DNA of 64,000 nucleotides from Gemmatimonadales bacterium (lineage in GTDB: Bacteria; Gemmatimonadota; Gemmatimonadetes; Palauibacterales; Palauibacteraceae). A model generated the notes under the pieces. The model worked only from the letters and a program-made list of their open reading frames with translations. It searched no databases and had not been told where the DNA came from. This document shows, piece after piece, positions 17,205 to 27,538 of the stretch (positions are counted from its first letter, which is position 1; each line of letters starts with the position of its first letter). A program made the translations under genes and the position numbers. Location: assembly GCA_009838765.1 (NCBI GenBank), contig VXQX01000010.1, positions 1 to 64,000 on the forward strand, read 5' to 3'.

Positions 17205-18269
17205 TCAGAACGCGAGGCCCCGAAGCCGGTCGATGGCGCCGGCGGCGTCGAGGCGGGTCAGGTCGATCGCGTGTCCGCCGTCACCCCCCTCCTCGAGCCA
17301 GCGGCCGACCATCGCGCTGGGCACTGATTCCCGCGGAGAAAGGACCGTGGGCGCCCGCAACTCCGCCACTCGCACGGCGTAGCAGGCGTCTTCCACGGCC
17401 TCCTCCCAGGCACCCTCAGCCCACGACACGCGGCGCCGCCGGAGCACCTGGCCCCGCGCCACGGGCTGGAACATCCGGTGCGCCTCGTCGAGCCCGGGGA
17501 GCACGATGAGCCAGGAGTGCGGCTCCGCTCCCGGCTCCAGCAGGAACCGAAGTTCCTCGAGTTCCTCGATCCAGTCGAGCCGAAGTTGCGCCGCCGCGGC
17601 CCGCTCGAACTCGAGTCTTTCAGAGGCGGCGTCGCGTGCCTCGGCGAAACGGTCCATGAGCTCCCATGCGTAGCCCGGGTCTGCGAGCAGGCGCCCGGCC
17701 GCTTCCGCCTGTCGCCGATAGGCGTTGAGTCCCACGCGGCGCGCGCAGGGCGCGGTGCAGAGGTCCATGTCGAACTGCATGCACGGGCTCCGCGCGGGGT
17801 TCGGATGCACGGCTTCGGCGCAACTCCGCAACCGGACGATCTTCTCGACGAGGCGACGGATGCGCTCGGGCAACCGGCGACTCCAGAAGGGACCGACGTA
17901 GCGGGCCCCGGCCCGGCGCGGGCGGCGCACGACGCGCAGCCGCGGGAAGGGTTCGTTCCGGCGCAGTTCCAGATACCAGCCGGCGCCGCGCCGCTTGAGG
18001 GCCCGGTTGTAGGGCGGACGCTGGCCGAGGATGCGCTCCGCCTCCACCAGCCGCGCCTCGAGGTCGCTCCCGGTCGGGTATGCCTCGACGCCCCGGGCGA
18101 TCCGCAGCATCTCGGCCAGGCGCTCGTTCGTTGGCCCGCCCGCGTAGAAGTAGCCCCGCACGCGCCGCCGCAGGTTGACGCTCTTCCCCACGTAGAGGGG
18201 ATGCCCGTGCGCATCCCCGAAAACGTAGACGCCCGGGGTCGCGGGAAGATCGGGCACCCATTCCGGCAC
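17205..18269 (-). CDS. GIY-YIG nuclease, Cho/UvrC N-terminal-half homologue
   Basis: 354 residues. A GIY-YIG domain (GVYVFGD, then [13 protein letters not shown]) fills the first 90 residues. A Cys cluster ([21 protein letters not shown] at about 150-175) corresponds to the UvrC cysteine region, and a UvrB-binding-like helical pair follows (about 205-240). The C-terminal RNase-H-like and HhH domains of UvrC are absent, so it resembles Cho, which makes only the 3' incision. The GTG start at 18269 has no nearby SD; AGGAGG on the minus strand sits about 24 bases upstream, 7 bases before an in-frame ATC. Confidence 0.83.
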   Translation of the reverse strand: MPEWVPDLPATPGVYVFGDAHGHPLYVGKSVNLRRRVRGYFYAGGPTNERLAEMLRIARGVEAYPTGSDLEARLVEAERILGQRPPYNRALKRRGAGWYLELRRNEPFPRLRVVRRPRRAGARYVGPFWSRRLPERIRRLVEKIVRLRSCAEAVHPNPARSPCMQFDMDLCTAPCARRVGLNAYRRQAEAAGRLLADPGYAWELMDRFAEARDAASERLEFERAAAAQLRLDWIEELEELRFLLEPGAEPHSWLIVLPGLDEAHRMFQPVARGQVLRRRRVSWAEGAWEEAVEDACYAVRVAELRAPTVLSPRESVPSAMVGRWLEEGGDGGHAIDLTRLDAAGAIDRLRGLAF

Positions 18270-18417
18270 CGGTGTCGCGCGCGGGATCGCGAGACCTCCT
18301 CTGTCTTCGGCCTTCGGTTTCCCGCGGCCCGGTCGGCGGCGGGACCGGGAATGTCGGCTTCGGGTTGTCTTCGGTCAAGCGGTGGAGAGACGCCGGCCCC
18401 CCGCCGCCCGCCGCCGT

Positions 18418-18446
18418 TTGGCCGCGGCCCGCCGGCCGCGCATATT
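18418..18446 (+). promoter_or_regulatory. Candidate promoter of gmd
   Basis: TTGGCC (18418-18423), a 17-base spacer and CATATT (18441-18446) end 8 bases before the gmd ATG. No SD is visible, so a very short or absent leader is likely. The match is moderate. Confidence 0.38.
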
Positions 18447-18454
18447 CGGCCGCC

Positions 18455-19420
<966 letters not shown>

Positions 19421-19444
19421 CCACGGCTGACCGGGCCGGGTCTC

Positions 19445-20521
19445 CTACGTACGCAGTTTTGCGAATAGCAGGAGGCCGGCGCCGAAGAAGATGACGTTGG
19501 GCAGCCAGGCCGCCGCCGCCGGCAACAGCGCCCCTCCCGCGCCCATCGCCTCGGCGATGCGGATCAGAGTCAGGAAGAGGATCGTCGTCCCGAGCGCGAT
19601 TCCGATCGAGGTCGGCGCGCCGCCGCGTTTGTTGCTCTGCGCAAGCGGTATGCCGAACACGGCGATCACCAGGCATGTGAAGGGGAAGGCGATGCGCTGC
19701 GCGCGGGAGGTCCTGAGCCCGTTCGTCGTGCCGCCCGACCGTTCGACGGCCTCGATGAGGCGCCCCAGTTCCGCGTAGCGCATCTCGTCCGGTTCCTTGG
19801 GCCTGGCCTGAAGCTCCTCGGGCGTCTCATCCAGTTGCCGCACGAACAACTCGCCGAACTCGTAGGCGGTCTCCTCCTCCGGGCCGCGGAACTCGCGCAT
19901 CCATCCCCGCTCGAGCACCCAGCGCGAGGACGCCGAGTCGTACCGCGCGACGTTGGCCGTGATGTGTATGGTCGGAAAGTCGGGCCCCGACCCCCTCCGC
20001 TCGATCTGCACGTCGTCCATCCGGCCTTCGCGCGCGTCGAGCAGTCGCGCCTTGTATACCAGGCCTTCGTCTCCCCGGTAGACGAAGGAGTTGCGGATCG
20101 TCTGGCTGCGGGCCTCCTCCTGCTCGAGGACTTCGGCCGATTCCCGCGTCGTCACGGCGACGAGTTCCGTGAGGCCGAGCGCGACGAAACTGAGCAGCGT
20201 AGCGCCGCAAAGGATCGGGAGGGCGAGCCGATAGAACGAAACGCCGCCGGCCTTGACGGCCGCGACCTCGAAGTGCCGGGACATGGAGGCCACCGTGAAC
20301 ACGGACCCGAGCAGGGCGGCAATCGGGAACCCGAGCAGCGAATGGTATGGGAACCCGTACAGGTAGTGGAGGACGATCTGCGACCAGGTCGACCCCTGGT
20401 CGAGGAACCTGTCGAGGTTGTCGGCGATGTCGATGACCATGAAGAGGAACGGCACGCCGAGCGCGCAGGCCGCGAATATCCTCAGGAACTGGGAAAGGAC
20501 GTAGCGGTCGAGCAGCTTCAC
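19445..20521 (-). CDS. lptG: LPS export permease LptG
   Basis: 358 residues, GTG start. YjgP/YjgQ fold: N-terminal helices with the typical AVKAGGVSFYRL segment, a periplasmic beta-jellyroll (about 130-260) and three C-terminal helices ending in PNVIFFGAGLLL. Pairs with LptF and the ATPase LptB to extract LPS from the inner membrane. It lies 4 bases downstream of lptF, so both are cotranscribed; lptG follows lptF in the usual order. No lptB, lptC or lptA is in the window. Confidence 0.93.
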   Translation of the reverse strand: MKLLDRYVLSQFLRIFAACALGVPFLFMVIDIADNLDRFLDQGSTWSQIVLHYLYGFPYHSLLGFPIAALLGSVFTVASMSRHFEVAAVKAGGVSFYRLALPILCGATLLSFVALGLTELVAVTTRESAEVLEQEEARSQTIRNSFVYRGDEGLVYKARLLDAREGRMDDVQIERRGSGPDFPTIHITANVARYDSASSRWVLERGWMREFRGPEEETAYEFGELFVRQLDETPEELQARPKEPDEMRYAELGRLIEAVERSGGTTNGLRTSRAQRIAFPFTCLVIAVFGIPLAQSNKRGGAPTSIGIALGTTILFLTLIRIAEAMGAGGALLPAAAAWLPNVIFFGAGLLLFAKLRT

Positions 20522-20525
20522 GGGG

Positions 20526-22004
20526 TCAGCGCATCACCTTGGTGGAGCGCGCCAGGGCCACGAGCCCCGCCGCGCCGAAGATGACGTTCGGGGCCCACAT
20601 GGCCCAGAGCGGCGAGATCCAGAGGCGGTCGGCAAGTCGCTCCCCCCCGATGAGCGAGACGTAATACGCTCCGAAGATGCCCAGACTGACGCCGACGACG
20701 AGCGCGACCCCCCCACGCGGGAACCGCACGGCGATCGGGGCGCCGAGGAGGACGAAGACGATGCACGCAGCCGGGATCGTCCCCTTCTTGTGAATCTCGA
20801 CCCAGTACTGGTTGATGCGGCGAAGGCCCGTGACCTCCCGCTCGGCGTATGACTGGAACTGGTTCGCGGCATCGGAGGCGGAGTAGAAGCGGCGGGCCGC
20901 GCTCTCGGCGACCTGCGTCGTGGAGTCCGGCGCGGCGGCTTCCTGCGCGGGTCCCGGCTCGATCTCGCGCCCCGCGGGCGTTCCGGGTGTCGCGGGGAGG
21001 CGATCTCTCCCGCGTTCCAGGTCGGAGATGTCATCTTCCCAGTCGCGGGTCTCGCCCTCCGGGGTCCAGGCGCCGTCCGCCGGCCCGGGCCCCGGCACCG
21101 GCGCGTCCGCGAGAGGTTGCTCGAAATCCAGCAGCATGCCGGTGATCGCCCGCGCGTACGCGAGACTCTCCGAACGCGCCGCGTCCGCCATCTGCGCGCC
21201 GCGATCCGCCTCCACGCGCATGTCGGCGATGTTCATCTCGCGATCGCCGCGAATGGCCGCGGTATCCCGCTCGAGTCCGTTCGCTACATCCGGGATCTTG
21301 AGCAGCATCCGCTCGAAGGCGATGCGCCGGAAGGCGTGCGGACGTTCGTTCATGCGTACCTGGACGACGCCGTCCTCGAGGTCGAAGTAGAGGTCCTCTC
21401 CCTCCTCCGAAAAGCCCATCTTTCCGCGGGTCGCATAGATGGAGCGGCTCTCCTGGCCGTTCCGCTCATCGTAGATCGCGACATCGTGAACCACGCTTTC
21501 TTCCCGGTCGATCATGCCGGGGTGTACGTAGACATGGGACGGGAGCACCTCGTTGATCGTATGTTCCCGGAGGTTGAAGGTCGGCTTCTTGCGGCCGATT
21601 CCCGTGAGCAGCACCTGCAGGTGATGATTCGACTGCGGCAGGACCGTGTTGTTGAACCAGGTCATTCCGCCGGCGAGAATGACGGCACAGACGAGAAGCG
21701 GGGCCATCGCCCGCGACAGGGGGATGCCGCTCGCCTTGACGGCTGTGATCTCGAAGTCGCCCTCCATCCGGCTGAAGACGTACAGGACGGCGATGAGCAC
21801 GGCCATCGGCAGGGTCTGGGCGAGGATGAAGGGGATCGAGTAGGCGAAGACCTCGGCGATCACCGTCCACTCGAGGTCCTTGCCGATGAGCCGCTCGAAG
21901 CGCTTGCTCACCTGGTCGAGGAGGAGCAGCACCGTGGTGCCGATGACGGCGAAGATGAACGGCCCGGCGTGACGACTCAGGATGTAGCGGGTGAGAGTTC
22001 GCAT
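20526..22004 (-). CDS. lptF: LPS export permease LptF with large periplasmic insertion
   Basis: Start ATG 22004; the frame is open further but upstream lies the divergent GT9 gene. 492 residues against the usual 360-390. The N-terminal helices with EITAVKASGIPLSRAM and the C-terminal PNVIFGAAGLVAL are typical of the YjgP/YjgQ family. The extra length is an acidic, Pro-rich stretch (about 295-365) plus a helical segment before the last helices. It would lie in the periplasm between the jellyroll and TM4. The short gap before the start carries a promoter-like pair that predicts a leaderless mRNA. Confidence 0.92.
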   Translation of the reverse strand: MRTLTRYILSRHAGPFIFAVIGTTVLLLLDQVSKRFERLIGKDLEWTVIAEVFAYSIPFILAQTLPMAVLIAVLYVFSRMEGDFEITAVKASGIPLSRAMAPLLVCAVILAGGMTWFNNTVLPQSNHHLQVLLTGIGRKKPTFNLREHTINEVLPSHVYVHPGMIDREESVVHDVAIYDERNGQESRSIYATRGKMGFSEEGEDLYFDLEDGVVQVRMNERPHAFRRIAFERMLLKIPDVANGLERDTAAIRGDREMNIADMRVEADRGAQMADAARSESLAYARAITGMLLDFEQPLADAPVPGPGPADGAWTPEGETRDWEDDISDLERGRDRLPATPGTPAGREIEPGPAQEAAAPDSTTQVAESAARRFYSASDAANQFQSYAEREVTGLRRINQYWVEIHKKGTIPAACIVFVLLGAPIAVRFPRGGVALVVGVSLGIFGAYYVSLIGGERLADRLWISPLWAMWAPNVIFGAAGLVALARSTKVMR

Positions 22005-22011
22005 CGCCCCG

Positions 22012-22040
22012 AGATTACTGTGTTTTCGGGCCGTTGTCAG
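22012..22040 (-). promoter_or_regulatory. Promoter of lptF-lptG, probably leaderless
   Basis: On the minus strand CTGACA (22040-22035), a 17-base spacer and TAATCT (22017-22012), then 7 bases to the lptF ATG. The hexamers are 5/6 and 4/6 matches to the sigma-70 consensus. A start site 7 bases after the -10 box would fall at the ATG, leaving no room for an SD. Confidence 0.55.
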
Positions 22041-22110
22041 CCCGGGCGGGTCTTTCCCGCGCCGGTTCCGCCCCGCGGGTTTGGCACGGTCCGCCAACTT
22101 CTGTACCGGG

Positions 22111-23172
22111 ATGCGGCCGGATAGATCCCCGCGGAGCGCCGACGCTCCGCCGCGCCGGGTCGCCATCGTGCTCATGAGCGCGGTGGGAAGCACCGTCCAG
22201 GGGATGCCCATCGTCGCGTCCCTCCGACGGGCGTGGCCCGCCGCCCACATCACCTGGGTGCTGCAACCGGGCCCCGCGACGCTGATGGCCGGCCGGCCGG
22301 ACGTGGACCGGATCCAGCTCTTTCACCGACGGCTCGGCGCCCGTGCCTATTCCCGCTTTCGGCGCGAGGTGGCGGCAGAGACGTTCGATCTCGTCATCTG
22401 TCTGCAGCCGAACTTCAAGGGAGGGGTGGTCACGCGTCTCCTGCGCGCCCCGAAGCGCCTGGGCCATGACCGCACGCGCGCCCGCGACCTGAGCTGGCTG
22501 GCCACCAACCGCCGCATCCCGTCGGCCCCCGTAGCCCACATTCAGGACGAACTGTTCGAGTTCCTCGACCATCTCGGCGTCCCGCGACGCCTGGAGTGGC
22601 GTTTTCATTTCACGGAGGCGGAACGGGAGGTTTCGGCGCGGTGGCGGGAGCGATTCTCGCGCCCGGTGCTTGCCGTCGTGCCCCGGAGTTCCAACGCCCG
22701 CAGAAACTGGACCCTCGAGGGCACGGCGCGGGTAATCGATGCGGCGGCCGGCGATCTGGGTCTTCAGCCCGTCCTCCTGGGAGGAGACTCCGAAGAGGAG
22801 CTGCGGGATGCCCGCCGCCTCGGGGAATTGTGCGGGGCTCCGCCGCGCGTCGCGCTGGGCGGCACGCTGCGGGAGTTGGCGGGTCGGCTCTACGCGAGCG
22901 ACCTCGTGCTGGCGCCGGACACGGGTCCTCTGCACATGGCGGTGGCGCTGGGGACGCCGACCATCGGACTGTACGGGTACACGGACCCCGAACGCAGCGG
23001 TCCCTACGGCCGGTTCACGGACCTCACGGTGGACCGGTTTCGCGGCCGGGCCGGCGCCGACGTCGAGCGAAAGCCGTCGCGCGACACCCGGCGCCGACGC
23101 ATGTCGAGGATCCGCGTCGAGGATGTCATGCTTAAGCTGGAGCGGGCCATGCGCTCATATCTGAACACCTGA
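22111..23172 (+). CDS. Glycosyltransferase family 9 (heptosyltransferase-like)
   Basis: 353 residues from ATG 22111. Features of ADP-heptose:LPS heptosyltransferases: N-terminal VAIVLMSAVGSTVQGMPIV, the mid-protein NWTLEG and LVLAPDTGPLHMAVALGTP, where the DTGPLH motif binds the nucleotide sugar. GT9 enzymes add L,D-heptose to the LPS inner core. The substrate here could be a heptose or another ADP-sugar. Divergent from lptF (106-base gap) and 10 bases before the PorX-like gene, placing it in the LPS block. Confidence 0.87.
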   Translation: MRPDRSPRSADAPPRRVAIVLMSAVGSTVQGMPIVASLRRAWPAAHITWVLQPGPATLMAGRPDVDRIQLFHRRLGARAYSRFRREVAAETFDLVICLQPNFKGGVVTRLLRAPKRLGHDRTRARDLSWLATNRRIPSAPVAHIQDELFEFLDHLGVPRRLEWRFHFTEAEREVSARWRERFSRPVLAVVPRSSNARRNWTLEGTARVIDAAAGDLGLQPVLLGGDSEEELRDARRLGELCGAPPRVALGGTLRELAGRLYASDLVLAPDTGPLHMAVALGTPTIGLYGYTDPERSGPYGRFTDLTVDRFRGRAGADVERKPSRDTRRRRMSRIRVEDVMLKLERAMRSYLNT

Positions 23173-23182
23173 AAGGCGGCAC

Positions 23183-24757
23183 ATGACCGAAGGGACGAAG
23201 ACCGCGGCGGGCCGGATCCTGTGGGTGGACGACGAAGTCGACCTGCTGCGTCCGCATCTCATGCTGCTGCGATCGTCGGGATATCACGTGGATGCCGTGA
23301 TGAACGGCCAGGACGCGATGGAACTCCTGACGGCGGCTTCCTACGATCTCGTGTTGCTGGATGAGCGGATGCCCGGGCTGCGCGGGATCGAGGTGCTCGA
23401 CCGCATCCGGAGTTCCGCCCCGCGCCTTCCCGTGGTGATGGTCACGAAGAGCGAAGAAGAATCGACCATGCACGAGGCGATCGGACGGCGGGCGGACGAT
23501 TACATCGTCAAGCCGACGAGCCCCCGACAGGTGCTGTCGGTCGTGACGCGGCTCCTCGCCGGCCCGGCCCTGCGCCACGAGCACATCACGCGCGATTTCT
23601 CGCGCCGCTTCGGCGAGTTGCGGGAGCGGGTCTCCACGGCGGCTTCGTGGCGGGATTGGGCCGACCTGTATTCCGAGTTCGTCGACTGGGACCTGAAGCT
23701 CGAGGAGGCCGGCGAGTCGGGCCTGCGCGAGATCCTCAAAGGGCTGCACACCGACCTGAGCCGCGGTTTCTGCGATCTCGTGGCGGATCGGTACGGAGAG
23801 TGGGTGCATGAGGGAGGCGAGCCGGGGCCGACCCTCTCCGTGGACGTGCTGCCTCGCTTCTTCCGCCCGATCCTGGACGAGGATCCGGCGGCGCTCCTCG
23901 TCGTGATGGACTGCATGCGGCTGGACCAGTGGCGGGCTGTCCTCCCCATCGTGAGCGAATACTTCGAGATCGAGGAGGCGCTCTACGCGGGCCTGCTACC
24001 CACCGCGACTCCGTTTGCGCGCAACGCAATCTTCGGAGGCACCTTCGCGGACGAACTCGCCGAGAGTTATCCCGATTGGTGGGAGAGAGGGAGCGAGATC
24101 GGCTACAACTCGTTCGAAGATGAACTCTTCGAACGGCATATCCACGAACTGACTGCGTCGCGGATCCCCGTGCACTACGAGAAGATCTTCTCGGCCCAGG
24201 AGAGCGAGCCCATGCTGGCGCGGCTCGGCGGCTACCTGTCCTCCCCTTCGGCCACGGCGCTTGTGTTCGGCTTCGTGGACATGCTCACGCACGGGAGGGC
24301 GCGGTCGCGCCTCATCTGGGAGATGGCGCAGGACAGCAGCGCGCTACGCTCGTTGACGGTGACCTGGTTCGAGCGTTCGCCGGCGCTGAAGGCGCTCCGA
24401 CTGGCCGCGCAGCGGGGCGTCCGTGTCCTTCTCACGACAGACCACGGTTCGATTCACTGCCGGCGGCCCGCCACGATCTACGCCGGGCGCGACGCGTCAA
24501 CGAGTCTGCGCTACAAGATCGGCGACGACATGAAGGTGGAGAACCCGGCCGCGGTCATGTCGACTTCGGACTCCGACGAATGGCGGCTGCCTCCCGGCGG
24601 GATCAACAAGACCTTCGCCCTTTGCCGCGAAGACTACTTCTTCGTTTATCCGACCAGGCTGCGGGAATACCAGAATCGATACCGGGACAGTTTCCTGCAC
24701 GGCGGAGTGAGCCCCGACGAGATGGTGCTTCCGGCCGCGCTGCTCACGCCGCGGTGA
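23183..24757 (+). CDS. PorX-like response regulator with PglZ phosphatase domain
   Basis: 524 residues. Residues 12-130 are a receiver domain: acidic pair D16-D17, phospho-acceptor D60 (LVLLDERMPG), Thr/Lys near VTKSE. A helical linker leads to a PglZ alkaline-phosphatase-superfamily domain with MDCMRLDQW at about 242, the nucleophile segment PTATPFARN at about 272, and TTDHGS at about 419, which supply metal ligands. This is the architecture of PorX, the Bacteroidota regulator of the type IX secretion system, which cleaves cyclic oligonucleotides. No T9SS genes are in the window. SD GAAAGG-type upstream; 4 bases before the ABC exporter. Confidence 0.88.
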   Translation: MTEGTKTAAGRILWVDDEVDLLRPHLMLLRSSGYHVDAVMNGQDAMELLTAASYDLVLLDERMPGLRGIEVLDRIRSSAPRLPVVMVTKSEEESTMHEAIGRRADDYIVKPTSPRQVLSVVTRLLAGPALRHEHITRDFSRRFGELRERVSTAASWRDWADLYSEFVDWDLKLEEAGESGLREILKGLHTDLSRGFCDLVADRYGEWVHEGGEPGPTLSVDVLPRFFRPILDEDPAALLVVMDCMRLDQWRAVLPIVSEYFEIEEALYAGLLPTATPFARNAIFGGTFADELAESYPDWWERGSEIGYNSFEDELFERHIHELTASRIPVHYEKIFSAQESEPMLARLGGYLSSPSATALVFGFVDMLTHGRARSRLIWEMAQDSSALRSLTVTWFERSPALKALRLAAQRGVRVLLTTDHGSIHCRRPATIYAGRDASTSLRYKIGDDMKVENPAAVMSTSDSDEWRLPPGGINKTFALCREDYFFVYPTRLREYQNRYRDSFLHGGVSPDEMVLPAALLTPR

Positions 24758-24761
24758 CTCG

Positions 24762-26597
24762 ATGAACGCGGGGCGGAACGGGGGGGGCGCCTCGTCGTAT
24801 CGGCGGCTGCTCCGGTTCCTGCACCCCTATCGCTGGACCTTCCTCGCGAGCCTGGCGCTGGGCGTGCTCGCGGCAGGACTCGAAGCGTTCAGCCTCCTCC
24901 TTCTGATCCCGTTCCTCCGCTCGCTCTTCGGCATGGGGCCTCCGCTGCCCGGCGGCGGACGGAATGCGGCGGAGCGCTTCATCGACGGGATCGCGGGGGG
25001 GTGGCTCGGCCCGGAAGCGGGGCTGGACGGGTTGCGGGCCGTGTGCGTACTGGTGCTGGCCGCGCTCCTCCTCAAGAACCTCTGCGTCGTCGGGGGGCGA
25101 GTGCTCTCCATCCGCACCCAGGAGTTCCTCGTCCGCGATGTGCGCAACGCCGTGCATGCGCACCTGCAGCACCTGCCGCTCGCCTTCTTCGAGCGCGGCA
25201 AGGCGGGACAGTTGATCGCGCGCGTGATCGCGGATGCCGGGGAGGCGAAGCCCGTCGTGACCGACGCGCTCGCGCAGGCGGTGCGCCAGGCGGCGACCCT
25301 CGCGGCGTACGCCGTGGCGCTGTTCGCGCTCTCGTGGAGGCTGGCGCTGGTCGCCGCCATCCTGGTGCCGCTCGTGTGGCTCGGCCTGCGGCCGCTGCTC
25401 GGCCGGTTGCGCGAGAGGTTCCGCCGCACGTGGGATGACCACGGCGAACTCGTCGCGGCGCTGCAGGAATCGCTGGGCGCGGTGCGGCTCGTGAAGTCGA
25501 GGGTTGCCGAGGACTTCGAGAAGAAGCGTTTTCGACATCGTTCGGACGCGTTCAGCCGCAAGCGGATCGCGGCGGCCACGACCCGGCACCTCGCATCGCC
25601 CATCTCCGAAACGCTCGCGTCCGTCGTGGCGCTCGGGCTCGTCTGGGTCGGGGCGTCGTTCGTGGAGAACGGCGGGTCCATCGCGCCTGAACAGTTTGTC
25701 GCATTCGTGACCATCGCGCTGCGCGCCATCTCACCGGTGAAGGGGGTTGCGCAGTACCCGGCCATCGCCGCTCAGGGCCTCGCCGCGGCCGACCGTTTCT
25801 TCGAGATTCTCGACCGGAACCCGGAGCCGGCCGGAGGGCCGCGGATCGCGAAGGGCCCCGAACGGGAGATCCGCTACGAAGGGGTCAGCTTCGCCTACGA
25901 GCGAGGCCGGGCGGCGCTTCGAGACGTCGACCTCGTCATCCCGCACGGGGCCGTCGTCGCCATCGTCGGGGCGTCGGGGAGCGGAAAATCCACGCTGGTC
26001 GACCTGCTGCCCAGGTTTGCGGACCCGCAGGCGGGGAGGGTCACGATCGACGGGACGGACATCCGGGAGTTCTCGGTGGATTCCCTGCGCCGCCTCACCG
26101 GTCTCGTGGGGCAGGAGGCGGTGCTCTTCCACGACACGGTGGCGGCGAACATCGCCTACGGGGAGGACGCGCCGGACCCGGCGGCGGTCGAGGCGGCCGC
26201 GCGGACGGCCGGGGCGCATGGATTCATCGCGGGACTGCCCGACGGTTACGACACCGTGCTCGGCGATCGCGGGGTGCGCCTGTCGACGGGACAGCGCCAG
26301 CGCATCGGGATCGCGCGGGCACTCTTCCACGACCCGCCCATCCTCATCCTGGACGAAGCCACGTCGGCCGTCGACGCCGAAACGGAGACGGCGCTGAGGG
26401 CGGCGGCGGAAGGCCTTCGCGGCCGCACGGTGATCGTCGTCGCCCACCGGCTTTCCACGGTGCGCGAGGCCCACCGGATCTTCGTCCTCGAGCGCGGGCG
26501 ACTCGTGGACGCCGGCCGCCATGACGCGCTCGTCTCTCGCGGCGGGACGTATCGCCGGCTCTTCGGCCGGCAGCTCGAACACGCCTCGCAACCATGA
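24762..26597 (+). CDS. MsbA-like ABC exporter (fused permease-ATPase)
   Basis: 611 residues. Six transmembrane helices in the first 330 residues, then an ATPase with Walker A GASGSGKST (about 402), signature LSTGQRQR (about 507), Walker B ILILDEATSAVD and the H-loop VAHRLST. Half-transporters of this type flip lipid A-core (MsbA), lipids or peptides. The next gene is a lipid A-type acyltransferase that it overlaps by ATGA (26594), so lipid A-core flipping is the best guess. Not assigned msbA with certainty. Confidence 0.9.
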   Translation: MNAGRNGGGASSYRRLLRFLHPYRWTFLASLALGVLAAGLEAFSLLLLIPFLRSLFGMGPPLPGGGRNAAERFIDGIAGGWLGPEAGLDGLRAVCVLVLAALLLKNLCVVGGRVLSIRTQEFLVRDVRNAVHAHLQHLPLAFFERGKAGQLIARVIADAGEAKPVVTDALAQAVRQAATLAAYAVALFALSWRLALVAAILVPLVWLGLRPLLGRLRERFRRTWDDHGELVAALQESLGAVRLVKSRVAEDFEKKRFRHRSDAFSRKRIAAATTRHLASPISETLASVVALGLVWVGASFVENGGSIAPEQFVAFVTIALRAISPVKGVAQYPAIAAQGLAAADRFFEILDRNPEPAGGPRIAKGPEREIRYEGVSFAYERGRAALRDVDLVIPHGAVVAIVGASGSGKSTLVDLLPRFADPQAGRVTIDGTDIREFSVDSLRRLTGLVGQEAVLFHDTVAANIAYGEDAPDPAAVEAAARTAGAHGFIAGLPDGYDTVLGDRGVRLSTGQRQRIGIARALFHDPPILILDEATSAVDAETETALRAAAEGLRGRTVIVVAHRLSTVREAHRIFVLERGRLVDAGRHDALVSRGGTYRRLFGRQLEHASQP

Positions 26598-27538
26598 AGG
26601 GCCGGGCGGGCCGGGCCGGCCGGCGTGGCGGGGACGGCGGCCGGGGCGCCGGCCGACGGCTCGCGGATGCGTTGGTGGACGGCGGTGTGACCGGTCTGCA
26701 CCTGGGACTGCGCGCGGCGCCGGAACCGGTGGCGCTCGCGGCCGGCCGGACGCTCGGGGCGCTGTGTCGCGATCCTCTCCGCGTGCGTCGTCGCGTGGTT
26801 GACGCGCAGCTCGCCGCGAGCTTCCCGGCCGCGACGCCGCACTGGGTGCGCGACACGGCTCGCGCCTGCTACCGCCACTTCGGCCGGGAGGCGGCGCTCC
26901 TCATGGGCGGCCCGCCCCGGATCGAGCGGACGCTGTCCCGCGTCACCGACGAGGCCGGGCTGGGTCCGCGTCTGCACGCCGCGATCGCGGAGCGGGGCGG
27001 CGCCGCGGTCGTCGCCGGGCACCTCGGCAACTGGGAGCTCGGCGGCGCCGCCGTGCGGGCGCTCGGAGTGCGTGTGACGGCGGTCGTGCAGCGTCAGCGG
27101 GGCGCCTTCGGCCGTCGGCTGCGCGACCTGCGCGCGCGGCTGGGACTGGACGTGCTCGACCGCGACGCGGCGGCGCGGCCCGCGCTCGACGCCCTGCGCT
27201 CCGGCCGGATCCTGGCCCTCGTGGCCGATCAGCACGCCCGGCGCGGCAGCGTCCCGATCGACTTCCTGGGCCGCCCCGCGTGGACATCGCTCGCCCCCGC
27301 GCGTTTGTGTCTCGCGGCCGATGTCCCTCTCTTCTTCGCGGCTCTCGTTCGAGACCCGACGGGGTACAGGATCGTCCATGAAGAGATCGACGGCGCCGGA
27401 TCCCGCCCCGGCGACCCGGCCGAGGTCACGAAGCGATGGGTTCGGGCGCTGGAGAGGGAGATCGAACGGCGGCCGGAGCAGTACTTCTGGTTCCACCGGC
27501 GCTGGAAGCCGGTGGCGCAAAGCGGGGAGCAGGCGTGA
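26594..27538 (+). CDS. Lipid A biosynthesis acyltransferase (LpxL/HtrB family)
   Basis: 314 residues; ATG overlaps the ABC exporter stop. The LPLAT motif GHLGNWE (H-x4-E type) lies at about 139-145, with DQHARRGSVPIDFLGRP and a C-terminal PEQYFWFHRRW, the characteristic WxHRRWK end. Family members add secondary acyl chains to lipid A at the inner membrane. The Arg/Gly-rich N-terminal 25 residues are unusual and the start could be later (a GTG at about 26673). The GTGA overlap couples it to the GT2 gene. Confidence 0.9.
   Translation: MKGRAGRAGRRGGDGGRGAGRRLADALVDGGVTGLHLGLRAAPEPVALAAGRTLGALCRDPLRVRRRVVDAQLAASFPAATPHWVRDTARACYRHFGREAALLMGGPPRIERTLSRVTDEAGLGPRLHAAIAERGGAAVVAGHLGNWELGGAAVRALGVRVTAVVQRQRGAFGRRLRDLRARLGLDVLDRDAAARPALDALRSGRILALVADQHARRGSVPIDFLGRPAWTSLAPARLCLAADVPLFFAALVRDPTGYRIVHEEIDGAGSRPGDPAEVTKRWVRALEREIERRPEQYFWFHRRWKPVAQSGEQA

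Noticed and set aside
18272-18454. Upstream extension of gmd
   Set aside because: The family begins at [13 protein letters not shown] (18455); the extra part lies in the divergent nuclease's leader.
26594-26700. Signal peptide or special domain in the Arg/Gly-rich start of the acyltransferase
   Set aside because: Composition is simple GC-driven sequence and a later start is possible, so no function is assigned.
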